64,000 nt of DNA from Roseibium salinum (GCF_026240905.1 NZ_JAPEVI010000003.1:4342501-4406500), one strand, 5' to 3'; shown: positions 1 to 8,989, counted from the first letter of the stretch. Notes: generated from the letters alone by a model not told the origin. Translations and numbers: made by a program.

Positions 1-779
1 ATATCTGCCTCCTGACGGAAATGGATCTCGGCATGGCCCGCTCCGGCAACCGGGACACCACCGGCGACCTTGCCCGTCTTCTCGGCATGGGGCACGTCTA
101 CGGCACGGAGTTCATCGAACTCGGCCACGGCGATTTCCGGGAGCAGGCACTGCACGGCGGGACGCCGAACAGGGACGGCCTTCACGGAAACGCGGTGCTC
201 GCCCGATTTCCGATCGACAGGGCGCTGGTCTTGCCTCTCGACAATGACGGCTTCTGGTTCTGGAACAAGGATGCGGGCGACCAGCGGCGCATCGGCGGAC
301 GGATCGCGATCGCGGTCCGGCTTCTTCTGCCGCAGCCGGTCTGGGTCGTATCGGTCCACTACGAAAGCCGTCTGGGCCCGCCCGAGCGCAGCGAGGAAAC
401 GAAGGTTCTACTGGCCCATCTGGACAGGCTCACCGGCAGCGAGCCGGTCCTGATCGGCGGCGACTTCAATTGCAAGGGGCTGCAGGAGGAAGGTGTCGAA
501 GGGGAGGCGCTTCTCACCAGGCCGGAAACGGTGGAGCCCATGTTCGCCAGGCTCCGCGAAGCCGGTTTCGACTGGCGCACGTGCAATACCAGCAATCTCA
601 CCACCCGCAATCACGCCTGGACGATCGAAGAGTACAGGGCGTTCAAGAAGATCGACTGGTTCTTCGCGCGCGGCGTTGAGTGCCGGGCGCCGGCTGTCAT
701 TCCGGCGGTCGACGCGAAGGGCCGGAACATTTCCGATCACGAGGCGATCGCGGTAACACTCGCGCTGCCCGCCACGTGA
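1..779 (+). CDS. Endonuclease/exonuclease/phosphatase family protein (5' end outside window)
   Basis: The open frame is read from base 3 and continues off the left edge. The first ATG at 21 is internal, because the preceding in-frame codons read ICLLTE and continue smoothly into MDLGMARSGNRDT, a stretch normal inside this fold. Later motifs fit the EEP superfamily of Mg-dependent phosphodiesterases: NAVLARFP, a VHYESR block, GGDFNCKG (Asp/Asn catalytic pair) and a C-terminal SDHEAI with the catalytic Asp-His. The natural substrate (nucleic acid, sphingolipid or phosphoinositide) cannot be told. The gene stops at the TGA at 777 and faces a minus-strand regulator. Confidence 0.85.
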   Translation, partial: ICLLTEMDLGMARSGNRDTTGDLARLLGMGHVYGTEFIELGHGDFREQALHGGTPNRDGLHGNAVLARFPIDRALVLPLDNDGFWFWNKDAGDQRRIGGRIAIAVRLLLPQPVWVVSVHYESRLGPPERSEETKVLLAHLDRLTGSEPVLIGGDFNCKGLQEEGVEGEALLTRPETVEPMFARLREAGFDWRTCNTSNLTTRNHAWTIEEYRAFKKIDWFFARGVECRAPAVIPAVDAKGRNISDHEAIAVTLALPAT

Positions 780-830
780 AAGCGGCCGCCAGGATCGCAA
801 ATTCATCCGCCTTCGCTGGCGCTTCTCCGC

Positions 831-1757
831 TCAGATGTCCGGTCCCGCCGGGCGGTCCTCGGTCGAGGGGTCCACTTTGTTGCGCAAGGCTTCCAGGGCG
901 CGCATGCGTTCCTGGGCCCGCTGCTGGTTCTCTCGCGTAACCCCGGCGATCAGCACCTCGGCGATCGCCATCAGCGCCAGGGAGGAATCCCAGGGGGAGG
1001 GCACCGCCACGCGCGCCGGCAGGACGTAGCTTGCGAAGCGGCCGATCGGCGACATCCAGCTGTCGGTGATGAGCGCCACCGTGGCGCCCTGTTTGGCGGC
1101 CGCCTCGGCGAACTGGATGATCTCGGTCTGGTAGCGCCGGATATCGAACACCAGGACGACATCCTTCGAGCCGATCCCGAGAAGCTGATCCAGCCAGTTG
1201 CCCTGCTGACCGGCGACATGGGTGACATTGGAGCGGACGATCCTGAGATGGGCTGCCATGTAGCGGGCAAGGCCGTCGGTGAAGCGCCCGCCGATCAGGT
1301 GGACGGTCTTGCGCTCGTCCGCGAGCAGCCTGATGAGACCGGTCAGTTCCGCCTTCGGCAGGTGGGCGAAGGTCTCGCGCACATTCTCCAGAAGCTGATT
1401 GACATGCGGGTCGCCGACCGGGTCTTCCGACAGGTTCGCGGTGCGCGCCAGCGGTGAATTCAACTGGCTTTCCAACTCGCTGCGCAGCTTTTTCTGAAAC
1501 TCCGCAAAGCCCGGAAATCCCAGTCTGGCGACGAAGCGCAGGATGGTCGGCGAGCTGACCCCGGCTGCATCGGCAAACTGGGCGACGGTGCCAAGGCCCT
1601 GCATCGGATAATTGGCCATGAGGGCATGCGCCGCCTTTTTCTCCGTCGCGGTGAATTCGTCCAGACGCTCGCGGATGTCATCCAGAAGAGGGCGTTCCAT
1701 GGCGGGTACCATTTTGGTGCGTGACCGGTCTGATCGCGGTTTCGATTTGTCCGGCAC
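831..1757 (-). CDS. MurR/RpiR family transcriptional regulator
   Basis: A 308-residue protein with an N-terminal RpiR-type helix-turn-helix (about residues 20-95, with VAQFADAAGVSSPTILRF as the recognition region) and a C-terminal SIS sugar/phospho-ligand domain (about 125-265; HLIGGRFTDGLARY, VLVFDIRRY, VALITDS). It is divergent from the amidohydrolase/TRAP operon and most likely controls it. The longest frame starts with a GTG at 1757, but a palindrome at 1760-1770 abuts that codon and no Shine-Dalgarno is visible. ATG starts at 1712 or 1700 are equally possible. The effector is unknown; the downstream genes suggest an amine or gamma-glutamyl compound rather than a sugar. Confidence 0.88.
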   Translation of the reverse strand: MPDKSKPRSDRSRTKMVPAMERPLLDDIRERLDEFTATEKKAAHALMANYPMQGLGTVAQFADAAGVSSPTILRFVARLGFPGFAEFQKKLRSELESQLNSPLARTANLSEDPVGDPHVNQLLENVRETFAHLPKAELTGLIRLLADERKTVHLIGGRFTDGLARYMAAHLRIVRSNVTHVAGQQGNWLDQLLGIGSKDVVLVFDIRRYQTEIIQFAEAAAKQGATVALITDSWMSPIGRFASYVLPARVAVPSPWDSSLALMAIAEVLIAGVTRENQQRAQERMRALEALRNKVDPSTEDRPAGPDI

Positions 1758-1759
1758 GT

Positions 1760-1857
1760 GTAAATTTTACTGCCGAATTGAATTGACAGCAGCCGTATTC
1801 TGCGTATCAAATATTACAGAAGTTAGCCAACTCGGCAATCCTGTAATAAACATTACA
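1760..1857 (+). promoter_or_regulatory. Divergent promoter with candidate RpiR operators
   Basis: The intergenic region holds a perfect inverted repeat TGTAAT-AAAC-ATTACA at 1842-1857, a half-site ATTACA at 1813-1818, and a second palindrome GTAAA-T-TTTAC at 1760-1770. A plus-strand promoter fits TTGACA at 1783 with TATCAA at 1805 (16-base spacer). The palindromes flank this promoter, as expected for autoregulation plus control of the catabolic operon. Assignment to the neighbouring regulator is an inference from position. Confidence 0.5.
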
Positions 1858-1915
1858 AAGGTTGTCGTTGATTTTGGCGGTGATTTCCTGGGGGAGACGC
1901 GCATGGGAGTTGGGA

Positions 1916-2713
1916 ATGGGAGCTGATCCACAGTCAGGTGGAATGTCCCGGGCCGTCGCGGTGGAAAATGCGGAGGGCAGGAGCCCGTTCGTCTTCGTCT
2001 GCGATCACGCCTCCAACTTCTTCCCGCCGCCTTACGACCAGTCGCTCGCCATCACGGAAGCCGACAAATCGGCTCACATCGCCTGGGACCCGGGCGCGCT
2101 TGGCGTTGCCAAGGGCCTGTCCCAAAGCCTCGATGCGCCGCTCGTCTACACCACCGTTTCCCGCCTGATCATCGATTGCAACCGGGAAGAAAGCCGCGAG
2201 GACCTGATCCCCTGTCTCAGCGAGACGACGGAGATCGCGGGCAATCGCGACCTTCCGGCCTCCGAAAAAGCGTTCCGGGTGGACCTGGTGCACAGGCCGT
2301 TCCACGAAGCGATCGACAAGCTGCTCAACCAGCGCAAGGAAGAAGGGCTGCCGACGGCTGTCGTGTCCATCCATTCCTTCACGCCTGTCTACAAGGGCAG
2401 GTCCAGGCCCTGGGAAATCGGCCTGATCTCCGACACCGACCGCCGCCTCGCGGATCCTGTGCTGGCGGCACTCATCAGCCGGGGCGACCTGAGCGTCGGT
2501 GACAACGAACCCTACGCGCCGTCCGACGGCGTGTACTACACCATCCGCCGTCATGGCGAGGACCGCGGACTGCCGTGTCTGATGATCGAGATCCGCAATG
2601 ACGAGTTGAAGAGCGCTGCCGAGGAAGAGCGCTGGTCCGGGATGCTCGGCCCCATGCTGGAGAAGGCGGCGCAAGTTGTGATGCGTGACGTGCAAGGAGA
2701 GGCCGATGCTTAA
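1916..2713 (+). CDS. N-formylglutamate amidohydrolase family protein
   Basis: A 265-residue protein of the N-formylglutamate amidohydrolase (FGase) family. Visible blocks are FVCDHASNFFP (first metal-site region), AHIAWDPGALGVAKGLS, VYTTVSRLIIDCNR, VSIHSFTP with the conserved histidine, and a C-terminal MIEIRND. These match the family and the hut deformylase fold elsewhere in this window, although sequence similarity between the two is low. I start at ATG 1916, preceded by GGGAG; ATG 1943 is an alternative, while the longer frame to 1862 needs a TTG. It overlaps the next gene by 8 bases. In this operon its substrate may be a gamma-glutamyl or N-acyl amide rather than formylglutamate (inference). 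Confidence 0.85.
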   Translation: MGADPQSGGMSRAVAVENAEGRSPFVFVCDHASNFFPPPYDQSLAITEADKSAHIAWDPGALGVAKGLSQSLDAPLVYTTVSRLIIDCNREESREDLIPCLSETTEIAGNRDLPASEKAFRVDLVHRPFHEAIDKLLNQRKEEGLPTAVVSIHSFTPVYKGRSRPWEIGLISDTDRRLADPVLAALISRGDLSVGDNEPYAPSDGVYYTIRRHGEDRGLPCLMIEIRNDELKSAAEEERWSGMLGPMLEKAAQVVMRDVQGEADA

Positions 2714-3302
2714 GGCTGCGCGCGTCTATATCCGGGTCGTCGACGGTTTCAACCGGGGCATCGGCAGGATCATGATGTGGGGTGTCTTCGTGATGGCCGG
2801 CATCCTGCTCTGGTCGTCGATTTCCAAGACCTTCTTCAATCCCTCGCTGTGGACCCTGGAAGTCGCCCAGTTCGCCATGGTGGCCTATTACATCCTCGGC
2901 GGGCCTTACTCGATCCAGCTCGGCTCCAACGTGCGCATGGATCTTTTCTATGCGGACTGGAGCTTGAAGAAGAAGGCCTGGTTCGATGCCTTCACGGTGC
3001 TGCTGCTGATGTTCTATCTCGGCGTGCTGCTTTACGGGGCGCTGAATTCCACCGCCTATTCCCTCGGCTATTTCGGCAAGGATTCCCTGAGTTTCTGGTG
3101 GGACCTGATCACCACTTTCGTGACAAGGGGGCCGCAGGCCGCCAGTGAGAAGCTCGGCTATATCGAGCGCAGCCCGACGGCCTGGCGGCCCTATCTCTGG
3201 CCGGTCAAGATGGTCATGATTCTCGGCTTCTTCCTGATGCTGTTGCAGGTGTTCTCCGAATTCCTGAAGGATATTGCCCGGATCAAGGGAGAGACGATCT
3301 GA
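2706..3302 (+). CDS. TRAP transporter small permease (DctQ type)
   Basis: A 198-residue membrane protein with four predicted helices (about residues 20-42, 55-72, 92-115 and 160-182). The helix-1/2 region and NVRMDLFYADWS match the DctQ family (the N-RxD motif after helix 2 is typical). The start ATG at 2706 follows AAGGAG and lies inside the end of the preceding amidohydrolase gene; the stop overlaps the next ATG. An extended loop of about 35 residues between helices 3 and 4 is longer than in minimal DctQ proteins and is common in the TakP-type TRAP subfamily. It forms the inner-membrane complex with the following large subunit. Confidence 0.9.
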   Translation: MLKAARVYIRVVDGFNRGIGRIMMWGVFVMAGILLWSSISKTFFNPSLWTLEVAQFAMVAYYILGGPYSIQLGSNVRMDLFYADWSLKKKAWFDAFTVLLLMFYLGVLLYGALNSTAYSLGYFGKDSLSFWWDLITTFVTRGPQAASEKLGYIERSPTAWRPYLWPVKMVMILGFFLMLLQVFSEFLKDIARIKGETI

Positions 3303-4642
3303 TGTCGTATGAGATGATCGCTCTTCTCATGTTCTCGTCGATGATGCTGATGCTCCTCACGGGGCAGCGCGTCTTCGGCGCCATCGGCGGCATCGCGGCC
3401 ATTGCGGCGCTCGCGCTCTGGGGCACCGGCGGTGGCGACATTCCGTTCTCGGCTGCCATGAAACTGATGAAATGGTATCCGCTGCTGACGCTGCCGATGT
3501 TCATCTTCATGGGCTACATCCTGTCGGAAACCAAGATCGCCGACGACCTCTACAAGATGTTCCACGTCTGGATGGGGCCGTTGAACGGCGGACTTGCCAT
3601 CGGCACGATCCTGCTGATGGTGCTGATCTCGGCCATGAACGGCCTGTCGGTGGCCGGCATGGCCATCGGCGCGACCATTGCGCTGCCGGAGCTTTTGAAA
3701 CGCAAATACGACAAGCGCATGGTGACGGGGGTCATCCAGGCCGGGTCGTCGCTTGGAATTCTCGTGCCACCCTCCGTGGTGCTGGTGCTCTACGCCATGA
3801 TCGCACGGGCGCCGGTCGGCCAGCTGTGGCTCGCGGGCGTTGTCCCCGGCCTGATGATGGCGGCCATGTTCATCGTCTACATCGCGACGCGCTGCAAGTT
3901 TCAGCCGCATCTCGGTCCTGCGCTGACGCAGGAGGAAAGGGACGCATCGCAAGGCGAAAAGTACCGGCTGCTGCTTGCCGGCCTCCTGCCGCTGGTGATC
4001 TTCGCGACCATGATGGTGCCGTTCGTCAACGGCTGGACAAGCCTGGTGGAAAGCTCGGCCATCGGGGCGATGACAGCCCTGCTTGCGGCCTTCGTCCGCC
4101 GCCGCATGTCCTGGCACATCCTCATTCTGTGCATGAAGAACACGCTCGGCATCTCGTGCATGTTCATGTGGATCATTCTGGCGGCGCTCGGCTTCGGGGC
4201 CGTGTTCGACGGGCTGGGCGCGGTCAAGGCGATCGAGAGCCTTTTCACCGAACAGCTCGGACTGTCGCCGTGGCTGATCCTGATCCTGATGCAGCTGTCC
4301 TTCCTGGTGATGGGAACCTTTCTCGACGACACGGCCATGCTGGTGATCGTCGCACCGCTCTACGTGCCGCTGGTGGCAACGCTTGATCTCGGCATGCCCG
4401 CCGGCGACGTGCTGATCTGGTACGGCGTTCTTTATACGATCACCACACAGATCGCCTACATGACGCCGCCCTTCGGCTACAATCTCTTTCTGATGCGGGC
4501 CATGGCGCCGCCGGAAATCTCCATGCGCGACATATACGGCTCGATCACGCCGTTCGTCCTGGTGATGATCCTGGCGCTGGTGCTCGTGATGGCTTTCCCG
4601 CAAATCGCGCTGTGGCTGCCGGATATGATTTACGGCAAGTAG
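3302..4642 (+). CDS. TRAP transporter large permease (DctM type)
   Basis: A 446-residue polytopic protein with about 12 hydrophobic segments and DctM-family motifs: FIFMGYILSE near residue 62, the LVPPSVVLVLYAMIA block near 155, a second half with MGTFLDDTAMLVIVAPLYVP, and MTPPFGYNLFLMRAM near the C-terminus. It is the Na+-coupled transport subunit of a tripartite ATP-independent periplasmic transporter. Its start codon overlaps the stop of the DctQ subunit (TGATG), indicating translational coupling. The solute is supplied by the binding protein encoded at 4820. Confidence 0.93.
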   Translation: MSYEMIALLMFSSMMLMLLTGQRVFGAIGGIAAIAALALWGTGGGDIPFSAAMKLMKWYPLLTLPMFIFMGYILSETKIADDLYKMFHVWMGPLNGGLAIGTILLMVLISAMNGLSVAGMAIGATIALPELLKRKYDKRMVTGVIQAGSSLGILVPPSVVLVLYAMIARAPVGQLWLAGVVPGLMMAAMFIVYIATRCKFQPHLGPALTQEERDASQGEKYRLLLAGLLPLVIFATMMVPFVNGWTSLVESSAIGAMTALLAAFVRRRMSWHILILCMKNTLGISCMFMWIILAALGFGAVFDGLGAVKAIESLFTEQLGLSPWLILILMQLSFLVMGTFLDDTAMLVIVAPLYVPLVATLDLGMPAGDVLIWYGVLYTITTQIAYMTPPFGYNLFLMRAMAPPEISMRDIYGSITPFVLVMILALVLVMAFPQIALWLPDMIYGK

Positions 4643-4819
4643 GTGCGGCATGCAGGGCAAAAATGAGTGGGAGGCGCGCTATTTGAATGGTGTAATGGCT
4701 GGAAGCAGCAGCACTTGCCTCCTGCTCCGAACAACATCCGGAGGAAGCGGAGTTGGTTGGACAAGATCCGGAAAACGGACGGACTGCCATGAATTGGATC
4801 GAAACTAGGGGAACTGAAG

Positions 4820-5869
4820 ATGACAAACAGACGTGACTTTCTGAAAAAAGCCGGTATCGGCACAGTTGCCGCCGCCGGAGCCACTTCGCTTGCGGCTCCC
4901 GCCGTTCACGGCCAGTCGCCGATCAAGTGGCGCCTGCAGACCTATGCGGGCCCGGCCCTGGCCGAGCACGTGATCAAGCCGCATATCGATGCCTTCAACA
5001 AGGCGGCCAACGGCGAGATGGAAATCGAGCTCTACACCGCGGACCAGCTGGTCCCGACCGGCGAGCTGTTCCGCGCCATGCAGCAGGGCACCATCGATGC
5101 CGTGCAGTCCGACGACGACTCCATGGCCTCGCCGACCGAAGTCACCGTGTTCGGCGGCTACTTCCCGTTTGCGTCCCGCTATTCCCTCGACGTGCCGGTG
5201 CTGTTCAACCAGTACGGACTGAAGGAAATCTGGGAAGAGGAATATGCCAAGGTCGGCGTGAAGCACATTTCCGCCGGTGCCTGGGATCCGTGCCACTTTG
5301 CCACCAAGGATCCGATCCGCTCGCTGAAGGACCTGGAAGGCAAGCGCGTCTTCACCTTCCCGACGGCCGGTCGTTTCATGGCCCAGTTCGGCGTCGTGCC
5401 GGTCACCCTGCCGTGGGAAGACATCGAAGTCGCCGTTCAGACGGGCGAACTCGACGGCATTGCCTGGTCAGGCATCACCGAAGACTACACGGTCGGCTGG
5501 GCCGACGTGACCAACTACTTCCTGACCAACAACATCTCCGGTGCCTGGGCAGGATCCTTCTTTGCCAACATGGAACGCTGGAACGAGCTGCCGGATCACC
5601 TGAAGACCATGCTGCAGCTCGCCATGGACGCCTCGCATTACTATCGCCAGTGGTGGTACTGGGGCGGTGAAGCGGCGCTGCGCGTCAACGGCACCAAGAT
5701 GGAACTGACCACCATTCCGGATGCCGAATGGGCAACCGTGGAAGAAGCGGCAACGGTCTTCTGGGACGAGATAGCCGCTGAATCGCCGATCAAGGCGAAG
5801 GTCGTGGAGATCTTCAAGAAGTACAACAAGGACATGCAGAAGGCAGGCCGTCCTTACCGGTACACCTGA
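4820..5869 (+). CDS. TRAP transporter solute-binding protein (DctP/TakP-like), TAT-exported
   Basis: A 349-residue periplasmic protein. The N-terminus is a twin-arginine signal (NRRDFLKKAGIG, then an alanine-rich stretch ending near AVHGQ). The mature part begins IKWRLQTYAGPALAE and carries the DctP-family region FHVW-free TakP pattern with ELYTADQLVP, EGKRVFTFPTAGRF and the central ELDGIAWSG, where the conserved Arg/Trp ligand region lies. TakP relatives bind 2-oxoacids or other carboxylates; the flanking gamma-glutamyl ligase and alcohol/aldehyde dehydrogenases suggest another solute here. The gene sits 177 bases after the permeases and has its own GGGG/GAAG ribosome-binding region. Confidence 0.9.
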   Translation: MTNRRDFLKKAGIGTVAAAGATSLAAPAVHGQSPIKWRLQTYAGPALAEHVIKPHIDAFNKAANGEMEIELYTADQLVPTGELFRAMQQGTIDAVQSDDDSMASPTEVTVFGGYFPFASRYSLDVPVLFNQYGLKEIWEEEYAKVGVKHISAGAWDPCHFATKDPIRSLKDLEGKRVFTFPTAGRFMAQFGVVPVTLPWEDIEVAVQTGELDGIAWSGITEDYTVGWADVTNYFLTNNISGAWAGSFFANMERWNELPDHLKTMLQLAMDASHYYRQWWYWGGEAALRVNGTKMELTTIPDAEWATVEEAATVFWDEIAAESPIKAKVVEIFKKYNKDMQKAGRPYRYT

Positions 5870-5878
5870 TACGTGCCC

Positions 5879-5914
5879 GGCCGCGCCGCCTCTCCTCCGG
5901 GTGGCGGCGCGGCC
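5879..5914 (+). terminator. Strong hairpin after the binding-protein gene
   Basis: A perfect 12-bp stem GGCCGCGCCGCC / GGCGGCGCGGCC with a 12-base loop lies 9 bases after the stop of the solute-binding protein gene. No U-run follows. It could be an attenuator or an mRNA-stabilising end that allows more binding protein than downstream enzyme to be made. Confidence 0.55.
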
Positions 5915-5999
5915 TGAATTCACCGGTCCGGAGCCAGACTTCTCCGGGCCGGTCCTTCAATGGAACATGACGCGACCCGCCCAATACGGACTGACAAAT

Positions 6000-7367
6000 A
6001 TGCCAGGCAATCTGACTTTCGATGCGCTGAAGTCTCTCGTCTCTTCCGGCGATATCGATACGGTGCTTACTTGCATTGTCGACATGCAGGGGCGGCTGAT
6101 GGGCAAGCGTTTTCACGCCCAGCATTTCATCGACAGCGCCCATACCGAGACCCATTGCTGCAACTACCTGCTGGCGACCGACCTGGAGATGTACACCGTC
6201 GAGGGCTATCGGGCGACGAGCTGGTCGGGCGGCTACGGCGACTACGTGATGAAGCCGGACCTGTCGAGCCTGCGCCTGGTGCCATGGCTGGAAGGCACGG
6301 CAATGGTCATGTGCGACGTACAGGACCATCACACGCACGCGGACGTGCCGCATTCCCCGCGCGCCATGCTGAAGGCCCAGGTCGCCCGCCTGGCCGAACT
6401 CGGCCTGACGCCGATCATGGCGACCGAACTGGAATTCTTCCTGTTCGAGCGAAGCTATGACGAGATGCGCAAGACCGGCTACCGGCACATGGATCCGATT
6501 TCCGGCTACAACGAGGATTACCACATCCTGCAGACCACCAAGGAAGAGGATGTCATGCGCCCGGTGCGCAATTACCTCTTTGCCGCGGGAATTCCGGTCG
6601 AGAACACCAAGGGCGAAGCCGAAGCCGGCCAGGAAGAACTGAACATCAAATATGCTCCGGCGCTCGATACGGCCGAGTATCACACCATCGCAAAAAATGC
6701 GGTGAAGGAGATTGCCTGGGCCAAGGGACGGTCCGCTTCCTTCCTGGCCAAGTGGCGCCGGGACAGGGTCGGCTCGTCCTCCCATGTGCACCTGTCGATC
6801 TTCGACAAGGACGGCAACAACGTCTTCTGCGACGAGAAAGGCGAATACGGCATGTCGGAAACGATGCGCCACTACGTTGCCGGCCTGATCAAATACGCGC
6901 CCGACTACACCTATTTCCTGGCGCCCTACATCAACAGCTACAAGCGATTCCAGAAGGGCACCTTCGCGCCGACCAAGACCGTGTGGTCCGTCGACAACCG
7001 GACGGCCGGCTTCCGGCTGTGCGGGGAGGGCACCAAGGCGCTGCGGATCGAATGCCGGATCGGCGGTTCCGATCTCAATCCCTACCTGGCCCTCGCGGTT
7101 CTGATCGCCGCGGGTCTCAAGGGACTTGAAGAGAAACTGCCGCTCGATCCGCCGACATCCGGCGATGCTTACGACGCGGCAAAGGCACGGGAAATCCCGC
7201 AAACCCTGCGCGACGCGCGCGAGAGCATGCGCAAGTCGGAGTTCCTGCGGGAGGCCTTTTCCGATGCGGTGATCGATCATTACGCCCGGGCGGCCGAATG
7301 GGAGCTGGAAGAGTTCGACAGGGTCGTGACGGACTACGAAATCGCCCGCGGGTTCGAACGGGCCTGA
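6000..7367 (+). CDS. Glutamine synthetase-family gamma-glutamyl amide ligase
   Basis: A 455-residue protein with a glutamine synthetase fold. Visible are the N-terminal beta-grasp (VLTCIVDMQGRLMGKRF), the catalytic domain with MATELEFFLFE (metal-binding glutamates), GEAEAGQEELN, ASFLAKW, SSHVHLSIFD (conserved His), NSYKRFQKGTFAPTKTVWSVDNRT and RIECRIGGSDLNPYLA. The length and motifs fit the PuuA/IpuC/GlnT-like group that joins glutamate to amines, not housekeeping GlnA. It probably makes a gamma-glutamyl amide of the imported amine. ATG 6000 is chosen; a GTG at 5901 is unlikely because it lies in the hairpin, and ATG 5967 is possible. Neither has a clear ribosome-binding site. Confidence 0.85.
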   Translation: MPGNLTFDALKSLVSSGDIDTVLTCIVDMQGRLMGKRFHAQHFIDSAHTETHCCNYLLATDLEMYTVEGYRATSWSGGYGDYVMKPDLSSLRLVPWLEGTAMVMCDVQDHHTHADVPHSPRAMLKAQVARLAELGLTPIMATELEFFLFERSYDEMRKTGYRHMDPISGYNEDYHILQTTKEEDVMRPVRNYLFAAGIPVENTKGEAEAGQEELNIKYAPALDTAEYHTIAKNAVKEIAWAKGRSASFLAKWRRDRVGSSSHVHLSIFDKDGNNVFCDEKGEYGMSETMRHYVAGLIKYAPDYTYFLAPYINSYKRFQKGTFAPTKTVWSVDNRTAGFRLCGEGTKALRIECRIGGSDLNPYLALAVLIAAGLKGLEEKLPLDPPTSGDAYDAAKAREIPQTLRDARESMRKSEFLREAFSDAVIDHYARAAEWELEEFDRVVTDYEIARGFERA

Positions 7368-7383
7368 TGGACTGAACTGAAGG

Positions 7384-7399
7384 CGGGGCTCTTGCCCCG
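7384..7399 (+). terminator. Small hairpin between ligase and aldehyde dehydrogenase genes
   Basis: A 6-bp GC stem CGGGGC-TCTT-GCCCCG lies 16 bases after the ligase stop, with no U-run. It may be a weak attenuator or a mere chance stem; the 159-base spacer holds no gene. Confidence 0.25.
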
Positions 7400-7526
7400 A
7401 CCTCGCCTTGAGGAGGACCGTCAGCTCCCTCCCGAAGGAAACGGGCCGAAGGCACGTACCGGAACACATAAGAGCCAACCACTTTCGAAAAACCGCGCGG
7501 GCAGACGCGGCAGGAGAGGTTCCAAA

Positions 7527-8915
7527 ATGTCAGATGTGATCAAACTGATCTCCCCCATAGACGGGTCGGTCTATGCCGAACGTCCGGCTCTCGATGAAGC
7601 GGCCGTCGCCAGGACCGTTTCGGCGGCCAGAACGGCCCAGATCGGCTGGGCGGCCGTTCCGATCAAGGAAAGGGTCGCCTATTGCCTGAAGGCGCTCGAG
7701 GCGCTGAAGGCGATGAATGACGAAGTCGTTCCGGAGCTGGCCTGGCAGATGGGCCGGCCGATCCGCTATGGCGGCGAACTGGGCGGCACGATCGAGCGCA
7801 CGGAATATTGCGCCAGGACCGCCGAGGAGGCGCTGGCCGATATCGAGCGCACCGACAAGCCGGGCTTCAAGCGCTATCTGCGCCGGGTGCCGCTCGGCAT
7901 CGTCATGGTGATCGCGCCGTGGAACTACCCGTTCATGACGGCGATCAACACCATCATGCCGGCGCTGATGTCCGGCAACGTGGTCATCCTGAAACATGCC
8001 GCGCAAACCCTCCTGGTCGGCGAGCGCCTGGCCAAGGCCTTCGAGATTGCCGGCCTGCCGAAGGGCGTCTTCCAGAACGTCGTCCTGACGCACCAGGGCA
8101 CGGAAAAACTGCTCGGCTCGGGCGTGATCGACCATGTCAACTTCACCGGTTCCGTGGCCGGGGGCCGCGCCATCGAAAAAGCCCTGGCCGGCACCTTCGC
8201 AACGCTTGGTCTGGAACTCGGCGGCAAGGACCCGGCCTATGTGCGCGCGGATGCCGATCTCGACTATGCGGTCGGCAATCTGGTCGACGGGGCGTTCTAC
8301 AATTCCGGCCAGTGCTGCTGCGGCATCGAGCGCGTCTATGTCCACGAAAGCCTCTATGACCGTTTCGTCGACGGCTTCGTCGACCTGACCAGCCAGTACA
8401 AGCTCGGCAATCCGCTGGACGAGGCGTCCACCCTCGGCCCGATGGCGCAGGCGCGCTTTGCCGCCTGGGTGCGCGAGCAGACCCAGGAGGCCCTGCGCAA
8501 GGGGGCGAAGGCCCATGTCGACATGGCCAAATTCCCGCAAGACAAGGAGGGCTCGCCCTACCTGGCACCGCAGGTGCTGACGGACGTGAACCACCAGATG
8601 TCCGTCATGCGCGAGGAAAGCTTCGGCCCGGTGGTCGGCATCATGAAGGTGAAGGACGACGAGGAAGCCCTGCAGTTCATGAATGACAGTCCCTACGGCC
8701 TCACCGCCTCGATCTGGACGGAAGATGTCGAGGCCGCCGCCGAAATCGGCGACAAGGTGGAGACGGGCACAGTGTTCATGAACCGCTGCGACTATCTCGA
8801 TCCGGCTCTGGTGTGGACCGGTGTCAAGGACACCGGCAAGGGCGCCGCCCTGTCGGAAATCGGCTTCCATAACCTGACCCGGCCGAAATCCTTCCACTTC
8901 CGCGTCGAGCACTGA
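7527..8915 (+). CDS. NAD(P)-dependent aldehyde dehydrogenase
   Basis: A 462-residue aldehyde dehydrogenase. The motifs are VIAPWNYPF (residues 129-136, cofactor fold), LELGGKDP with the general base Glu230, and FYNSGQCCCG with the catalytic cysteine at 264 inside an unusual triple-Cys run 263-265. The EESFGPVVG block near the end is also present. The start at ATG 7527 is set by AGGAG about ten bases upstream; the longer frame back to 7392 is spurious. It probably oxidises a (gamma-glutamyl-)aldehyde made by the alcohol dehydrogenase encoded downstream. The family is shorter than the classical ~490-residue enzymes, as in succinate-semialdehyde-type and PuuC-related members of these clusters. 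Confidence 0.92.
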   Translation: MSDVIKLISPIDGSVYAERPALDEAAVARTVSAARTAQIGWAAVPIKERVAYCLKALEALKAMNDEVVPELAWQMGRPIRYGGELGGTIERTEYCARTAEEALADIERTDKPGFKRYLRRVPLGIVMVIAPWNYPFMTAINTIMPALMSGNVVILKHAAQTLLVGERLAKAFEIAGLPKGVFQNVVLTHQGTEKLLGSGVIDHVNFTGSVAGGRAIEKALAGTFATLGLELGGKDPAYVRADADLDYAVGNLVDGAFYNSGQCCCGIERVYVHESLYDRFVDGFVDLTSQYKLGNPLDEASTLGPMAQARFAAWVREQTQEALRKGAKAHVDMAKFPQDKEGSPYLAPQVLTDVNHQMSVMREESFGPVVGIMKVKDDEEALQFMNDSPYGLTASIWTEDVEAAAEIGDKVETGTVFMNRCDYLDPALVWTGVKDTGKGAALSEIGFHNLTRPKSFHFRVEH

Positions 8916-8989
8916 GGCCGGACTGCCAAATGACCGAGCGCGCCCAGCATTCCTTTGCCCGATTGGGTCAGAGCTTTTGGGCTTGCTCA

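Noticed and set aside
3191..4660. 489-residue minus-strand ORF opposite the TRAP large permease
   Set aside because: It is a His/Arg-rich shadow frame of the DctM gene, with no domain pattern; the plus frame is a full DctM protein.
5901..5999. GTG start extending the gamma-glutamyl ligase by 33 residues
   Set aside because: It lies inside the 5879-5914 hairpin, has no ribosome-binding site and the extra residues are not family-like.
5814..7478. 554-residue minus-strand ORF opposite the ligase gene
   Set aside because: Antisense frame of a clear glutamine-synthetase-family gene; the composition is typical of an open GC-rich shadow.
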